Below are positions 45,679-59,700 of a stretch of 64,000 bases of DNA, in pieces. The position numbers and the translations under genes were made by a program. Every line of letters begins with the position of its first letter. Within the stretch, counting starts at the first letter, position 1. The stretch is taken from NCBI GenBank assembly GCA_034440635.1, contig JAOTON010001073.1, positions 324,001-388,000 on the forward strand. Reading direction: 5' to 3'. Under the pieces are notes generated by a model. It had not been told where the DNA came from, did not search any database, and worked only from the letters and a program-made list of their open reading frames with translations. Source of the DNA: Lepas anatifera (lineage: Eukaryota > Arthropoda > Thecostraca > Lepadidae).

Positions 45679-48600
45679 GTGAGTTGCGTCTTCCAAGGTG
45701 TTTTTCATCAGGATAGGTATATATAGGAGGCGAGGCTTCGAGTGCGTCGGTGGGGGTTTCTGTCCAAGGCTGAGGAAATATTCAAAATATCACATAAAAT
45801 GCCTAACATTTTCTAGAACTCAGTTTTTGTGGGAGGCCCGTTTCCTGGTAGCTGTGCATAATTCTGGTTCCCTGTCATTGTGTAAGGGTTACTCCATGAC
45901 TTGAAGCGATCAATGCGCTTTAGCGCTTTGCGACCTACCATCGCTGAGGTTGCATGTCCTCCGTATCTCTCACCTTGTCGGAAGGGCACGTCGGGAGAAC
46001 TGGCAGACCTTGTTTAGAATTCCCGCCCAGTATCTGAACTTTGGTCAGTGGCATGGAAATCTGACGCGCTTTCACTGTACAATTGCATACCTTTCCTTTC
46101 TGGTTATTTGCAATCCTTTCCAGTCTACATTTTAACTCAATTAATCGTTTCCTTTTCAACATACCTTGTCATAAGTTAACAAGTTTGTAGTACTGTTCAA
46201 ATAGAAAAATAAATTATTTTCTGGCTTGTGTTTGTATCAACTGCTACAAAAATATTTTCTTCCAAATATTTTCAGCATTCTGAACAAAGGCTTGCCAATA
46301 TTCAAATATTCAAGATCTTGTAATCAGCAGAGGCCTTCACGATGACAGCGTTCGATGAGAAATGCAAAGGAAATGATGTGACATCTGGTCATTTGGCTCT
46401 CCCCGATAAGACACCAGAAAGGGCGTTAAATATCTCCCAAAAACGGTTAATTACAGGTGAGACGCAGGGGGTATAATTAAGGCAGCTAATGAGAATTCCG
46501 GTGCGTTCGGCGCCATTATGTCACGAGTAGTTTTTCTTCGGTGAAAATGGTATAGATGCGAGGTAATGGGCGGTTCTGGACGCAGGAGGAGGGGGGTCGC
46601 GATTTCAACCGACGACTGCAACGTCGGCGCTTCAGCGTGCCTGCGCTGAATAACGTGCCCAGCGGCACAGTATAGCTGCAGGCAGAGCCCTGCGGCACAG
46701 TATACACAAGCTGTTTTGAGCGGCACAGCATCAGGTGGGCTTCAAATCCTATCGCAGGGGCGCCGTTATACTCGCTCCTGGGGAAGCGACATTTCAGGGG
46801 ACCTTTTAGGGAACACCATCGATATTTCAGGGGCCGTCACCATTTCAGGGGGCGTCAAGGGTTGGTCGAGGGGGCAGGTGCTACTACTTGCTCCCCTGGA
46901 TCCGTCAATGCAGTAACATCTGGTTTCATATTGTTTTATTGGTCCATACAACGAGGAGCGTCGCAACGTAGTTTTACATAGAAATGTACTTTGGCAAAGC
47001 GGTAAAAAGGTGCGAGGGAAGGGGTGAAGCACGAACTTGGTAGCCACTTTGAGGAGCGCTATCCGGGCAGCTCAATAAAATTGGGGACGTTGAAAAAGAC
47101 TCCCACTGGTCAGAATCTGACATAACTCTAAACATAGGTCAAGTTCCATTTTTATCACGACTACCCTGATTGACAAATTGGGGGGACGTGCTCTCTCTCG
47201 CCCCCCCTACGCCTTTCAAGCACACTCACAATATTTCCAGAGACTTGCCACATTAAGATCTTGCCTGATTTTAGGGGCTGGATTAGTTGGTTTTGCTTGG
47301 GGCTGGTTTGCAGTTTCTTAAACTGTATTTTCCACTCAAAATAAAACCCGTTGTGTTTCCCTAGGCTCTTTGATTTTTAGTGATACCAAATCTATGGGAG
47401 TTACGGTAGCAGGTGTTGTCACAGGTCTGGCTGTACGCTACAAAACGTGTTAAATTTCCCCTAGGAGCTCAATTTCTTAATAAGTTTTTATTTCCCCTAT
47501 ATTATATTTTAATTTGACGTTGATTGGTGCTGGCGCGTCGCGTATTCAGTTTTGCATTGACTGAAATAATTTTTTATAATGTCTCGGCTACTGCAGAGGT
47601 CCTGGAAGTCAACATGAGGTCATATCACTGACTGGGTCTGGCGTTAATTGACTTATTGATACCTAACTTAATTGACTTTACTTTGTGATGAATGCTCAAG
47701 GAACTTACATAGTCAATGAATTTGACACAAGGTTTGATTAAATATGTGAAATGTTAGTGTGAGTGTGCAGAGATGATGGTTTTATGTTCCGGCATGACTA
47801 TGCACGACTGCAAAGGATTATATTTATGCTGCATGTGTTAAGAAATGAGCTTGCCGGCCAGACGCCAAACAAGCCAAAGGCATGTACCGTACTTTATGGG
47901 TCGGTACCTGCACCTCCTCAAATAAGATGAGACGAGCAGGAGGCCAGAGCAGGTGGAAAAATTTGTGTTCAATGGAACAGATGGGAAGGCTTTTGGAGGA
48001 GATCTGTTTGCAATTAATCAGCGCCTATATGGTAGCCCTAGGGAAGCTGCTGAAATATCTAAATTGGATTAATTCCTCACATAATCATGTATTATAGGTA
48101 TTATAGCAAAAATTGCGCACGAAAAAAACGGAAATCAAAATGACAAGCTACCCACAAATGCCCGATTAGCATTGTAAAGCGATTTGTGTTGGCTTATTAT
48201 TTGAAATTCGCGAAAAATTGTGCTCCTGCAGCCTCCTCAGATAAACCACATACCGTTTGAGAGGATATTAGAGGAGGCTTCAGATGAGTTTGGAGGGGGT
48301 TTGAGGAGGCACTGGAATTCGCAGGAGGAGGTTAGAGAAGCTTCGAGAGGTAGGAGGAGAAAGGGGAGGGGGGTGGGGAGGTGCTCAAACATATCCAATG
48401 TATGTGCGGTCTAAAAGTCGACCTCGATAGCCAGACAGCAGGAGGCCAGAATTTTGACTTGAATTTGAACCATTTTTGATACAGGAGCGTGTCAAAATGC
48501 GGTGACGTATGCCAGTAATAGAAATATAATAAATATGCCCAGTAATATAGTTTTCTTATTGGATTTTGAATAACTGTAAGCATCAGCATAATCATGATGC

Positions 48601-51600
48601 TAGTGCCTAATCATAAGTCTAAGGTTCAATATTGAATTCCAAAATGTTGATCCAGGTCACACCTCTGGAGTTGAATATCTAGCGCTCAAAAAACGGGTTT
48701 CAGAAGGTATGAGATATGCTCCAGCACTGGAATAGAAATAACAAGTTTTGACGAAATTTGTATTCAGAGAAATATGGATGTTGTGTGTTTCCCGTCTGGC
48801 GGGGTCCCAGGCTTGATCAGCAGAAATTTACCATTAATGTTTGAAATGATTATTAACAAACTAGCCTGAGATGCCCACGGAGGACCGAATCGTCTTACCA
48901 TTGCAAGATAATGCACAAAGTCAAAGAGACAGCAGAGATGTTGCACTGCGGGTGGATATCTCGCTCGTGGGATGGGATAGCGCTGCACTTTTTAGCAAAT
49001 TAGGGATTTATAAGTTTTGGGGCAAAAAGTGGGTCGTGTGCTGGCTCAGATTTTTCAAAAGGGCAAATGCATAAATTTCAAGGTATAAATTGGAATGTGA
49101 TCAGTTGGCTCATAATGAGATAGCCAGACATCAGAGTTGTGCGACTCGCGAGTCAGAGTCGGAGTTTAACTCAAATTCCGACTCGTTCGACTCTGAGTTG
49201 AGTTGAGTCGAAAAAATTAGACAGGTGAGTTGAGTTGTGTTGAGTCGGTTCACACCACGTCAATGAGTTGAGTTGAGTTGTGAAGACAGCGAGTCAAATG
49301 AGTTGACGAAAAAAGTTGGCTCAGTGTAAATATGTTGAATAAATTTGAATTTGCCTACTTTTTATATAAATTTTGTCCAAGTTGTTCTCAGTTCGACTGT
49401 TGGAGTCGGAGTCTCACTAAAGTCGTCAATGGACTTGTCACGGAGACCCCGACCCCACCACCCCAACGAGCAACTCCACAATTAAGGGTTGATTTAGAAG
49501 CCAAAGTTTAACGTCCCACAAAGCACAGGGACGGCCGCCCCGCTCAGGTCACCCTCTCACCAGTCAGTTGCCAGCCGACCTGTACGTCGGGTAAACTATT
49601 GAGCGCCGGAGCGTCTCAGGGGAACCGATCCCATGCCTGGACATGCACTGTCACTGCATGCTTCTGAGCAGCGGGCCGGAGCCCAACGTTCTACCAACTG
49701 AGCTACCGGGGCGGCTCATTTTGGAAACCTCCTTTGAATACCTTTTCCCCAGTGTGCAAAGTATGACTATTTCGACGAGATCTCGTCGGTGCGAGTGCCC
49801 TTGGAGACAGGATTGAGTGGTGTGATTTTATGAACCTGGTGCGAATTAGAGAGACTGGTGCGAGGAAGGTGACACTTAAACCAATCAAATAATGGCTGAA
49901 TGGATATTAAGACACAGGAGAGGGCTTTATAAAAATTCTTAACTAACTAACCAATATGAGAGGTAGCAATGCATCGTGTGGGTAGGAATGGGTGCGTTTT
50001 TCTCCCTGGACATATGGCAAATTGGTGCGATTTTTTTAGGCTGGTGGTGTGAGAGTTTAAAATGGCTGGTGTGACTCGTCAGGCCTGCTGCCATACTTTG
50101 CAGACTGGCCTTTTCCTCCAGTGTTTCAATTGTTTCAATAAAATTGTTAATTTGTTTTAATATATCAAATTAATTATACTGTTCAATTGGTTATTTTAAA
50201 TGCCCATTCGGTCTGAAGAAATCCCTATGCAGAAGTAATACATGTACTCGAAAAATTAAACAGGCTCCTATCTCTGGCCTTCTCTTAAACATTTTAAGAG
50301 GTGGAACACACTTCGAAATGCATTTCAACTATCTCAAAAACTCCTCATCATCCATATGCAGTATTACTTTTTTCAACCACCACTCACAGTTGGTAAAGAC
50401 ACGCAAACGTTCCACCACCACTCATTAAAACACCGCTCATTCCTGACCAATATAAAATAATAATCACAGGCAAAAGAGTGTGCTACTGCTGTCTTTGAAG
50501 AACAAATTTAGTCAAGGATAGGCTCAAGCTAAAGTAGCTTAATAGCAAAACAATGTAGAAGTCACGTGATAATTCATAAAGTGATGTGAATATTTCTAAA
50601 CTACATATAAAAGTGTTTCTTTTGTATTAAATGCGCCGTCTGCAGCTACTGCTTTAATTTTACCTATTAAAAGCAGTTCTTACTGTTAGCATAGAAAAGT
50701 TTGAACTCTGATTTGACAAAATATTGAAATACCATTGTTGCGCGAATCAGACGAATTATTTCTTGCTACTGGTTGTGTCTGATCGTCGTCTGTATTTTAT
50801 TTGGAAAGCCGTATACATTGGCAATTACCAAACTGTGCTCCCATTTTGAAGTGTGATAGGTACGTGCTGTATTGAAGGTTTTCAAGCTGAAAATTGTATT
50901 AACCCGTTTCTGGCCAGGGTATCATTTATGATACCCACAACTTATACATTTACAAACTGGCATAACTGTTTCTTGTGTGGCGGCACGTGGTGGGGGCTGC
51001 GTGCATGACTCACTGCTGTATCTGCGCTCCGATTACCGTCAACGTGTCCCCGTTTTCTGTTAATATTCCCATCGTATTTCGATTTTTTCATTTCACGGTA
51101 ATCAAAATAAAAGTTACGGCAAAAACGGGTAAGTTAAAAAATATGATTGTATTGAATGCAACACGATGATACAATTTTCATTTCTATTGTCCTATGTCCT
51201 ATATTGATATGGTATACTATTTCTTAGTTTTTGCTGTAGTCCTTAGAATTTGCAATTGCAACTAGGTACTCTAGTGATTATAGCTTAGATTTTGGTTCAG
51301 CTCATGGCATAGGAATGTTTCATTTAATAAAATTATCTAGCATCGTTCTTTAACAGAAACAAAAAGCAATACCCTTATTATTCCTGAAAATACAATTTAG
51401 ATCAAGTTTTTTAGCTCGGACCTTTTTCTGATAGAATGGAGGTGCAATTATTTCCTTATGTTGTTGTAACCTTAACCTATTTAAGTTCCTTTCCATTCCA
51501 TGTACCTGGTTAAACATGCAAGGCTTCTTTTAGAAATCATTGCAACATGGAGTGGCAGCTTGATCTGGCAGTGCCAGTCTGGAAGAATAAGAAAGATAGC

Positions 51601-54600
51601 CCTGTCTCCTGACTATAATTAATTAATTAATTTTTAATTTTTCAATTAATTAATCTTCCATCTATTAATCTTCATTTTCCTGTATGGGTTTCTTTACATC
51701 TAGTCTTTTAGTTGTTTAGTAGTTAATTAATTTGTTATTATTTAGTTATATTACTTATCATTCATTAATATATTTTGAAACTGAATCGAAGTTTGAGTTG
51801 AGTTGAGTCGTGAGTTGGTTGAGTCTGAGTTGAGTCGGCTCACTGAAATCTTGACAATGAGTTGAGTCAGAGTTGAGTCGATTACTGTCAGCACATGAGT
51901 TGAGTTGAGTTGACTCAAGAAAATTCTGAAACGCACAACTCTGCCAGACATCTCAATTTCTCAGATCCTTTTATTATGAAAGACGTAACAAAAACTAAGG
52001 TATTACTATTGTCACAGAGATTAGTTCTTGCCTGAAACTTATATGTATATTACGCTGAATCATAGAGTGAAACACGAATAAATGTTTCCGCCTGAATGCT
52101 AGCCCTAAGTAACACACTTGCATAAACCATACCTGGCTACCACTTAGATACTCGGGAAGTTCAATTTTGTTCACATGACGTCGGATGCATTTTCAGCGGG
52201 ATGATTTCACAGGAAATTTGTTTGTCTCAATTTTAATACTTTTCTTGTTACGATGGGTGTTGAGTTCTTAAAAACATCTTGATTTCGTTATCAGAGGATA
52301 TAAAGCATACAAATATTCAGTCTGGAAGTGTTTTGTCTTTTCTGTGGACGATGCTGATTCAATTTTTTTACTTTATGAATGATAATTTGGCATAATCTGT
52401 CGATATCAAATTCATTGGCGTTACGATCTGGAAACAATGATAAACATTTTTTGGTCTTGGCTGGACATTTCTGCTCACCCTTATCCTTGTTGACTCATTC
52501 TTCAAAGCTGGATTGTTTCAATTTTCACTCGGTTTCGCAATTGTTGGTAATGGCCAATTCCTTGCAAGGAAGGTAAATTAATATCATTTATGTGCCCTTC
52601 TTTTGTATTCAGTAAATTCAGGGCAACTAGATTTTACCTACTGTAAAATCTATCTGAATACCTTATACTCTTCCATGCGACGCTCCATGTCCGGAGCAAG
52701 CGCATGAAGTCTCCACGATCTTCCAGGCTGATATGATGACACAGGCTGCACGTGAGCGCATTTCTGGAACTAGATCCGGTCCACACTGTGTTGTTTCACC
52801 TGATCCGTCCACGCGCTCTAGCTCCATTTTCAGCCGTTTATCGTTCATCACCCATCGACCATCAATTCCCTAACTCGCAGCGCTGCAGTGAGCCGTACGC
52901 TCCATAAATCATACATGCCCTGTCCGTAATTATGCCAGCGCAAACGAAGGGCACGCCAACGCAAAGACGATTTTACGCGGTTTGATTAACCGCTTTGTGG
53001 CGGTAGAGGATGATTGAGCGTTGTTCTTGGCCTGGAAACTGGAGTGCGCCGGTGGATACGGCAGTTGAGTGCGGCGCGTTCGACTGCGAGGGGCCGCACT
53101 GACGAGAGCCCAACAGCGGTTCTGTGGCCTGACCGTTGTCAGGTGGGTGTATTTGTTGCTGTTTATGGCGAGGAAAATAGTGTGGGATTGGATCGCCAAG
53201 AAAAACAAGACAGAAATGTGGTTTTGTTCAGCCTCGTCCGAAATAGCTGTGACCTGTTTTCTGGGGCGTTCCTGTGCGTTGTTTTTCCTTTTATTATTTT
53301 GTGATCATGGCAGCTGGGAAATGAGTGGCAAAAGATGATTAGATGGTTTTTGGTCTTATTTTTATTTTTGTTGGTTGGTGAGCGTTCATTCTCTACTAAA
53401 ATCAATAAGGGTGTTAGTGAGCTGCATAGCTTGTTGGGAGGCTGATTGGGCACCCAATCAATTGGCGCAATATATGTAGGTTTAGAAGTAATTACATTCT
53501 TTTGCTATATGTTTCTCAAATCATTCTAAAGCTTAGTGTCCAAATGTGTGAACATTTTGATACGTTCTTTGCAAACTTAACATAGAGCCAAGCGTTTCAA
53601 AAATGATCTTACTGGCCAGGGCTTTAGAAGAAATATGTGCCGTTAACAATGCTTTAGTTAGGGAGTACCAGTTGCGTGTTTATTCCAAGGTGCATTATAT
53701 TCATGTAAAACTGACGCCCCTGGGAGGTGCCTCGTCAGGCGTTACACCTTAAGAGACGAAATGTTTGTATTCCCATCCTCCGAAATCGAAAACATTGAAC
53801 CATGCAACCGTGAGGCCATTTTAAGTTAGCGACTTGTTTCATTTCCTTATTAATTGCTACCAACACTTTCACACCTGCATTGGATTTTCAAGATTGGTCG
53901 TAATGGGCGCGAAGTAATGAAAACTGGGCGAGGCGGTAAGGGCAAGAAAGGGTGATATTAAAGGAAGGTAGGATACGACCTGGATGAGTTGTTGTTGCCC
54001 AAGGCACCTGCATTCTCTGCCTCCAGGTAGTTTAAGGATAAGGGAGAGGATGAGGATAAATATATAAACTGAAAACACCAAATCAAACTAAAGAAGGTGA
54101 AGGTGAAAGCGGTGACGTTCGGTTTCGTACTCGTTTTGTTTTCTTGTCTCCAGTCTACAATTTTACTTTTCTTCAACTTCAACTTGCACTTCTGAGAACT
54201 CCGGATCCCGAATAAATTTCTTAAATAATTAATTCCAGCTTAAACGTGTTCAAGTCATGTAGTGGAACATTATTGCATTTCACTATGTAGATTCCACCGA
54301 TATTCATGCTTCGTATTCCGCGTCCGAAATTTCCGTTCACTCTTTATTCAAAGTATGTGGTGAAGTTCAACCGTCCGTGCAGGAGGACGAAGATTCAAGT
54401 GTGAGGTAGCCAATTGTTAAAAATACCAAATATGACTGAAATCTTCACAGCATCCAAAAATGTATAATTTTAACTTATCATAACTCATCTATTGAGGAGA
54501 TGGAGATCACGTATAAAGGCGTTCATTTGTAGATCACGAAAGACTTCGGACCTTCCATATCCGGAAAACATATTCCCGGGTGTGAACCTTGTTTTCCGTG

Positions 54601-56589
54601 CAACATTGGAAAACAAGAATATATACTGGATTTTTTTACAAATTGAAGCATAAAGTTCACGCTAAGGATCTGCTCACAGTGAAGTATGTGCGTTGGAACT
54701 GCCTGCAAATATACCTACGAGGCAGATCGTCGTCCATTGATAAGTGGCACAGTGTCGGGCTTCCAAGGGAAGTCTTCCCCTGTTTTTTAGCGCTTCTTTT
54801 AACACATAATCAAATACCCTTACCAATCAATCAGAAAACACCGAGTTTTAACACTCAAATTATTAAACCATGCCTAGATCAGTGTCCCACTACTCCTCTG
54901 AATATCATATTAGTGATGCATTCGCATGGCACAGCTCTCTCAACTAATTAGTATCCGTGGCGTAGCTAACGGGCGAGGAGAATTTTAAACACCCCAGTCG
55001 TGCGTTGAAGTGTGATCAGGATGGGAGGTGGTCCAGAACGGTTTTTGTACCCGTGTGTCTGACGAGGCGTCTCTGACAGCTCCTTGCCGATTATTCCGTC
55101 ACGCGGTCGCTACTCGGAGGCGTCGGCGCTCCCCTCGGCCGCATCTCATTAGTCAGCGCCGCTTCTGTCTTCATTTCGCAGCGCTGACACGCGTCCGCCA
55201 CTGCGGCATCTGACACATTCACACCTGTACCGTCGCCGGCACGCTTATTTACCGGGCCATTCATCACCAGTGCCGCTGCTGGGCCCAGGGGGAGGGGAGG
55301 AGGGGGCGCCGCGGCTTCTCAGCCACCTAGTCCTGGCCCGGCAAAAAGCGGGCACTCACTCACCAGCGCCGTTTTTACGGTTTCTCGGGGCGGAGGCAGT
55401 CTGCCGGCGGACAGGTTTGTTATTGCCGCTTCATGCCGGTGGGATTTCAGGAAGCGTCAGATTAAGCCGTCACCGGAGGGTGTGTCTGGTTCTCCTTATT
55501 CGGACCGTGAGCGGATTATACCGTGACTCACGTCTTCATTCTGCTGAGGCGCACCTCTCACCCAGCGGAACAAGTTAATAATAAATGACTCGCCCGGGCG
55601 CTGGAAAGGCAACGCAAGATCGCGCTCCTCGCACTATTCGAGCCCTCCTTGTTAAAATATGCCACCTTTTTCGGTATGACATTGACTGAACTCCTTATTT
55701 CAGGTTTCAGTGTTTAAAACATAGGTCCTGTCCTCAAAAGGATCATGACTAAGAAAGGAAATTCAGATGTAAACTCCGTGCCGTTTCCCCAACGTTCATG
55801 CCATTTTCTCTTCACCTTTTCCCCGTTAAGCAGCACTTCGTCAGTTGCACTTCCTCCACATCCATCATGTTGACGTTCCTATTATTTCGCGCCCGCCCCT
55901 CGCCATCGATCAGACTGTTTGTCAGGCGTGCCGTTCACCCCTTTCGTTCGTCCCACGTCATTTCTGCGTACCGCCGTGGAACACTTGCTGTGGTTTTCAT
56001 GCCGCGGGGGGACAGGTGAAATGAAGGGACGCCCCTCTATCCTGCGATACTCGATCAATAGCGGGCTGCCGCGAATCGGACGGTCACGCGGGTTACACGC
56101 GTCACGCACCGTGACGGGCAGGCACCGGCTGCGGTCGATGGAGCCGTCACGTGTCCCTCTTATCCCAGTGGGACCAATTGTCCCGTATCACTGGAATGGC
56201 CAGCAAAACTTTATCCTGACAAAGGACCTACCACTTACTACCTAATCCTGATCCGGAAAGTTTCCCAGAATTTAGTCAAAATTTAGTAAAAAATGGTCCC
56301 TAAAGGACCCTTTTTGGATATGGGAAAAATATTGACTGAGCGTTTGAACGTTTTGGTTTTCATTTTCATCATGACATGACCCAGGACACAGCTGTCAAAC
56401 ATGTTTGGGCATCATGAGAAACGGCAAATGGGAACATCTGTGATAAATGTGTGGTGAACAGTTTACCTATAGGAGAGAAATGGTTTCCAAAAACTAGCCT
56501 CATATCAGGCATCCTCCTCTTCTATGAAAAGAATGACACTGTTCATCCCCCATCCAATGATTATAATCAGACACCATCGCTTCAAGTTC

Positions 56590-56643
<54 letters not shown>

Positions 56644-56669
56644 ACTAGGATTAAAACTTGATAAATAAA

Positions 56670-56710
<41 letters not shown>

Positions 56711-59700
56711 CGTTTTTAACTTCGGAACCTTACTGATTTCGCGTACAAAAATATTTTCTAGAAACACATTAGGCACTCAAAAGTGTGTGCAGGGGGCTTC
56801 CTCGCTTTTTGAGAGACTACCTCAGCCCTTCCTCCCCCTTCTCCTTCCCCAACAACGACGCTTCTTGCTCGTAACACATACCAACAGGGCTGAGCCGCGT
56901 TGTGTAAAACTTCTGATGTGACAAGGTCCGTGTGTGAACATGACATGTAATCTTTGTGCAAGTAATAGCATTGTCTGTGACAGCTAGTTGGGTATGTCTG
57001 TCGTTGTCTCTGCACAAATTACTTATCACTAAACCGCAGATCCGTGCTGAGCCGCCCCGCACACGTTCTGCACCATTGCCGAAGTCAACCGCAGTCGTCT
57101 TTGGCAGGACCCTATTCAGAGTACGGATGGGTGCACTTAGTCCTCAAGTTAAAGCGCCACTCATCACGTGGCCTTCCATAGCTGGACAGTGCTATTGCGC
57201 CGACTGGATGCGACAGTCGCCCGTCTGTCACATTACGGAATCATGGTACTTCTGCCAGCCTCATATGGCTGCCATTGTTTTAAATTTACTGTCCGAGAAA
57301 GCTCCTTTGTGGATAAAATGTTTCAGTGTAATTGTAATTCCTGATTTGTGGATAACATTTTAGAGCAGCATGATAGAGCTTCTTTACGAGCATTACAGAA
57401 GGTTAAAAATAGGAGGAATGATATAAATTATATTAATTAAATTACAAACTGCTGTGGTAAAAAACAGGGGAGAGTCTTAAAACAGCCCAATTCTGTGTTC
57501 TTTGTAACACCTTTTTGTTCTTTGTACTAGCGCTTTGTTGTATGACAAGTCCTTGGCGAAATATTCTATTGTGATCATCCCTGCCAAAACCTGGGAAACG
57601 TCAATTAGCGCCAGGCGAGGGGAGCGCCAGCAATTTCAGTCGCGATTGAACTGCCAAAGACGATGAGAGTGCGTTCAGACCGGCGGGTGGTGGGTGGCCG
57701 CCCATTGTGAGTTAGTGCGGCCGATTGAAATACGTGGACGGGGTCAGGCGCGAGGGCGCCATCCATTTGGGGCCCGGACGGCGCGGCCGAGGTAGATTTG
57801 CCGGGGCCGCGGAGAGCGGCGGGCGCCCTCGGACGCCCTGCCGAGAGGGGAGGGGAATCAGACCAACGGGCCTTCGACGGCCGCTGAACTGCCAAAGGCT
57901 GGTAAACAATCAGAAATAATGCTGTTTCAGGTATAAGACAAGTACAAATCAGTCTCCCGAGTAAACGTATCTCTTCTTATGATGGCTTGGAAACACTCGA
58001 GATACGCATCGTATCTCTTCGCATGGTAGCTTTACTCGTGATTCACGTTACAGCGGCGGCAGGAGTAGCTACTTTTGTCTGACGCATGTCCCGATTCTTG
58101 CAGGTCTGGCGACAGAGATATTCTACGTGCAAGAGGGCGTTGTCAACAAGTACGCGATGAATTTCACAGTCATCGTGCCGCCCAATATCACCGACCTGCA
58201 CTTCAACTGGCGGCGAACTTCAAGGAAGGCTGTGAGTGATTGGGCCTTGGACACGCTGTCAACTCGACTGTAAAAAGCTGGCTTCTGTGCGCGATGGCTA
58301 TAAATTTTCTCAATTACTTATGACAGCTCAATTACCTCACCTGTCGCACGTCATTTGTATCAAGGGCGGCGCCGTAGTGTTGACCCGATTAACTACCTGA
58401 TTTCAGTTCTATTATTTCACAGGCACTTACATCCACACCAAGTGCCTTTCGTATGCAGACAATGGGAACTCTGAAGATGGGCTCCCATTTGTCTGAAGGT
58501 AGTTTTTCCTGAAACATTCAGGTAAAATCGGTGTTATTTCCGCAGGCTTGCTTGAGGCCTGTTAACAGTATAGTTTTTATTCGAGCTGAACAATAGGGAT
58601 ATCTTTTTTGTAGAAGTTATATACTCACGCCAAGTTATTTACGCCCGTGAGTTTAGGCATTATATGATGATAATTCCAGGGCAAAGACATCTGTGAGTCG
58701 AAAACAGATTGAATTACAGGGCGGCATCTGTGCGAAATACTGTTGTCGTAGGAGTAAGGGGCGGTGTGTTAGAAGAACACTGTTTTACCCTTCCCTTGTC
58801 GGGTTCGCTATCTGTTTCCGTCGGACCAATCAAAGATGCTGCCAAAGGCCACTTCTTATCACTTTCTCTTGTGGTCCCGTCAATTTGCCGCGTGGAAACT
58901 GATACTATGGAGTTCGATTGGGTTATTAATTGATCGCTTCTAATCAGTAGTGGTGTAGCGTGCATTCATCCCCATCATTAAAATTCCCAGGGGAGAGGTG
59001 GTGGTCAGGGGCTGTAGAAGTGAGTCAGGCTCCTTGTCAAGGCATGGTGCACATATCAACTTTTGAGGGAAGGTGGGGGGAGGGGGCTGGAAGGAGAGCC
59101 AAGGAAATGTTGGTTTCCGGTGAAACCCTGTGGTATCCTCCTATCTCCATGGGGTGACTTTTCCTGTAAAATACCCTCCTCCCGTGCTTACACATTTGCG
59201 CCCAGCCAGATAAAATTCGTGATTTTCTGTAGCGTCGGCAAACCCATTTGAAATGGTGACCTGGTTTTCTTTTTTAGTAAGAACTGAATTAATCTCGAGA
59301 GCTTCCAGATCATGTGGGTATTCCATCTTGTGGCGCGACTGAAAGAGAGTGGTCGCCCATTATGTAGCAATGGCAAGTGTGAAATGGAAGTGATCTCAGC
59401 GCCAGTAAATTGAACTGTACGATATTTGTTAAAATGTAAAAATTTCGTAAGGTGCAGATAATATTTGATTTGTTGCCAGAACTAGCGATAGTGCTTAGAC
59501 CACTACAAATTTAAAGTGACCTTTAAACTCCATAACATTCATCGATTCCGAATGTTCACAAACCTGATGGCCGTTTTGGTAATGGTTGCAGGTGTCGTAC
59601 AGCGCAGTCATCGAGGTGTCGGACCCCGCGCTGCTGCAGCGCCCTTCCTTCAACATCCCGCCGCGGGGTTTCGTGCCGTACGATCACGAAGTGTTCACTG

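Noticed and set aside
44938..45708. 256-codon minus-strand frame
   Set aside because: Lies in the GC-rich region opposite the first Ryk exon; no recognisable domain, Pro/Ser/Arg-rich as expected by chance at high GC.
49690..49716. tRNA-like sequence on the minus strand
   Set aside because: Strong A-box but the B-box candidate is far too distant for a tRNA; treated as part of a SINE.
49132..51943. Foldback element with a 10-base duplication
   Set aside because: Shifting the ends one base outward gives CAGAG termini and a perfect 8-base CCAGACAT duplication, and the internal repeats are direct, not inverted; hAT fits better.
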